Below, piece after piece: positions 62,926-64,000 of a stretch of DNA of 64,000 nucleotides. Position numbers and translations under genes: made by a program. The notes under the pieces are model-generated. The model worked only from the letters and a program-made list of their open reading frames with translations, was not told where the DNA came from and ran no database searches. Within the stretch, counting starts at the first letter, position 1. Each line of letters begins with the position of its first letter. The DNA comes from Bin87 sp034428455. Its GTDB lineage: Bacteria; Chloroflexota; Dehalococcoidia; Lucifugimonadales; UBA3495. Where the stretch lies: contig DAOUHZ010000147.1 of NCBI GenBank assembly GCA_034428455.1, forward strand, positions 62,001 to 126,000, read 5' to 3'.

Positions 62926-63109
62926 GATGGTGTTGAACACCTCCCTTTGGGTTTGGTATGGCGAGCAGGTGGCAATTGCCCTTTTGGTTTGACCGGGACG
63001 CCCGGCGATGGTGGCGATGCCGGAGCGTCCTTGAGTCCATAAGTTGATACGCCTTGATGCGATCCACAGATCACGTCCTCGTTAACGCAAGGTCTGGCCC
63101 GTGGTTCGC

Positions 63110-63637
63110 CTATTGGCTGTCGCGCCGGGTGGTGCGGCGAGCCCGGGTCCTCCGGGTGGTAACCGCCGCCAGGCTCAGCAACGGTTCCGGGTGCCCCTGT
63201 TTTAGAGAGCGGGCTTGTTCTTCGAAGTCATCCGCTTTCTGGAAATCGTAGTAAACCGATGCGTAACGCATGTACGCGACCTCGTCCAGCGCCCGCAGCC
63301 GTTCCAGGACCATCAGTCCCAGGTCGCGAGACTTGACCACGCCGCTGCCCAGGCGCTGGAGTTCCGTTTCAATGTCGTCCGCCAAGCGGTCGATATCCCG
63401 CCGGGGGATCGGCCTGCGGGTACACGCCATGTCTATTCCCGACACCAGCTTGGCCCGGCTGAATTCCTGGCGCCGCCCGTCGCGCTTTTCCACTTGCAGC
63501 GCTGGCAATCTGACCTGTTCGTGGGTGGTGAACCGACGCCCGCAGGAAAGGCACTCCCGCCGCCGCCGGATGCCGTTTTCAGCATCCCGCGAGTCGGTCA
63601 CCTTGCTTTGCACCGTTTCGCAGTAAGGGCATTTCAT
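63110..63637 (-). CDS. nrdR: Transcriptional repressor NrdR
   Basis: 175 residues. N-terminal zinc ribbon with C3, C6, C29 and C32 (MKCPYC, RECLSCGRRF), then an ATP-cone (VEKRDGRRQEFSRAKLVSGI, DIDRLADDIETELQR, LGLMVLERLRALDEVAYMRYASVY). NrdR senses ATP/dATP and represses ribonucleotide reductase genes by binding paired NrdR boxes. The C-terminal tail (TRRTRARRTTRRD) is basic and longer than usual. Box-like sites occur upstream at 63681-63727. Confidence 0.95.
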   Translation of the reverse strand: MKCPYCETVQSKVTDSRDAENGIRRRRECLSCGRRFTTHEQVRLPALQVEKRDGRRQEFSRAKLVSGIDMACTRRPIPRRDIDRLADDIETELQRLGSGVVKSRDLGLMVLERLRALDEVAYMRYASVYYDFQKADDFEEQARSLKQGHPEPLLSLAAVTTRRTRARRTTRRDSQ

Positions 63638-63680
63638 GGGATTGGCCCCTTTTGGTCACTTTTTCAGACAGTTTTTGAAA

Positions 63681-63727
63681 TCGGAATATGTTGTGTTCAC
63701 GAACCCACGAACCACAATTTGTAGTAG
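63681..63727 (-). promoter_or_regulatory. Pair of NrdR-box-like sites upstream of nrdR
   Basis: Compared with the published NrdR box acaCwAtATaTwGtgt, plus-strand 63681-63696 matches at 12 of 16 positions and 63712-63727 at 11 of 16. Their start-to-start distance is 31 bp, exactly the three-turn spacing typical of paired NrdR boxes. They overlap the predicted transcription start (TATAAT at 63733-63738, minus strand), where repression would occur. Confidence 0.42.
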
Positions 63728-63732
63728 TCAGG

Positions 63733-63738
63733 ATTATA
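63733..63738 (-). promoter_or_regulatory. Probable -10 element of the nrdR promoter
   Basis: On the minus strand TATAAT, about 100 bases before the nrdR ATG. No good -35 is seen at the right distance. It directly precedes the NrdR-box-like pair. Confidence 0.4.
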
Positions 63739-63824
63739 CCGACCCTGATTCCGGTTCGCACGGTGAAAGGCGTCAGAATTTCAGCTGGATTTTCAAGATT
63801 TTCGGCCCACCAAACGTGGCGGCA

Positions 63825-63861
63825 CAAAAATTGGCCCCCTCTCCCGGAAGAAGAGGGGGCC
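63825..63861 (-). terminator. Rho-independent terminator of ftsZ
   Basis: Minus-strand GGCCCCCTC (63861-63853) pairs perfectly with GAGGGGGCC (63841-63833) over 9 bp, loop 11 nt, followed by AATTTTTG as U-tract. It starts 23 bases after the ftsZ stop and isolates ftsZ from nrdR. Confidence 0.82.
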
Positions 63862-63883
63862 GCAGAGGTCGGCTAGGGCCGGT

Positions 63884-64000
63884 CTAGCGATAAAATCCCC
63901 GGCGATTCTGGCGGTTTTGCAAGAACGTCGGGAGTTCGTAATCCCTTCTTTCCGGCACGTCCATCTCGTTCAGCAGCTTGGCGATGTCGTCTTCCGGGGT
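63884..64000 (-). CDS. ftsZ: Cell division protein FtsZ, C-terminal end (partial)
   Basis: Only the last 38 residues are in the window, ending at TAG 63884-63886. They read ...DIAKLLNEMDVPERRDYELPTFLQNRQNRR and similar to the end, matching the conserved FtsZ C-terminal peptide (acidic run, then LPTFL and basic residues) that binds FtsA and other division proteins. The identity rests on this short motif and on the gene order ftsZ-nrdR-nrdJ, hence moderate confidence. Confidence 0.6.
   Translation of the reverse strand, partial: TPEDDIAKLLNEMDVPERRDYELPTFLQNRQNRRGFYR

Noticed and set aside
62753..63067. Minus-strand 104-residue open frame downstream of nrdR
   Set aside because: It overlaps the 85-90-residue gene in another frame, has an odd His/Arg-rich composition and no ribosome-binding site.

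Overview
The window is a gene-dense, GC-rich stretch of bacterial chromosome. Gene content suggests an uncultured Chloroflexota lineage near Dehalococcoidia/SAR202, but this is inference: there is no rRNA gene in the window. The supporting signs are an LLM-type flavin monooxygenase, a MaoC-like enzyme, an HpaB-type hydroxylase, an orphan CoxL-type oxidase, an AOR-family enzyme with mobA and moaD, Thr/Pro-rich lipoproteins, a B12-dependent ribonucleotide reductase beside nrdR and ftsZ, and fakA-fakB-recG synteny. No tRNA, rRNA, CRISPR array, prophage or transposase was recognised.

Layout. 1-4.5 kb (+): a TlpA-like lipoprotein whose catalytic CxxC first position is an in-frame UGA followed by a bSECIS-like hairpin (probable selenoprotein), then a methyltransferase, a MaoC-like protein, a YbaK-like deacylase and a DUF3467 pair. 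4.5-8.2 kb (-): a coiled-coil membrane protein, a CoxL-type oxidase and a NUDT6-like Nudix protein. 8.3-13.8 kb (+): a Dpp-type ABC importer without its ATPases and a beta-propeller protein. 13.8-22.9 kb: trans-aconitate methyltransferase, an epimerase, a pentapeptide-repeat membrane protein, an LLM oxidoreductase, a VapC module, a double-domain esterase and a GSAM-like aminotransferase. 23-26 kb (-): HicBA-like pair, MOSC protein, HpaB-type hydroxylase. 26-29.9 kb (+): alpha/beta hydrolase and mobA-moaD-AOR. 29.9-34.3 kb (-): rsmG, eno, double cupin, CMD protein, nadC. 34.4-39.6 kb (+): fakA-fakB-recG. 39.7-42.3 kb: degenerate response regulator divergent from a split D-glutamate cyclase operon. 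42.3-47.1 kb (-): uvrB, a Uma2 protein and yebC-ruvC-ruvA. 47.2-54.1 kb (+): MATE exporter, three VOC proteins, an unknown protein, a HEPN/PaREP1-like protein and an MmeI-like type IIL restriction-modification enzyme. 54.1-57.5 kb (-): pdxA-HEPN-proC-yggT and a P-loop kinase. 57.7-64 kb: a Panacea protein (+), then a minus-strand block read as ftsZ (3' end only), nrdR, two unknown genes, intein-containing nrdJ and a small protein coupled to nrdJ.

Most genes are housekeeping (DNA repair, cofactors, dNTP synthesis) or oxidative catabolism of small organic molecules. Accessory defence-like genes (MmeI-like RM, VapC, HicBA, Panacea, two HEPN-like proteins) are scattered singly rather than forming an island. 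The most notable signals are the Sec-type redoxin, the intein at the NPC/GEQ site of the reductase with a decayed homing-endonuclease region, paired NrdR-box-like sites 31 bp apart before nrdR, and the two-active-site esterase.
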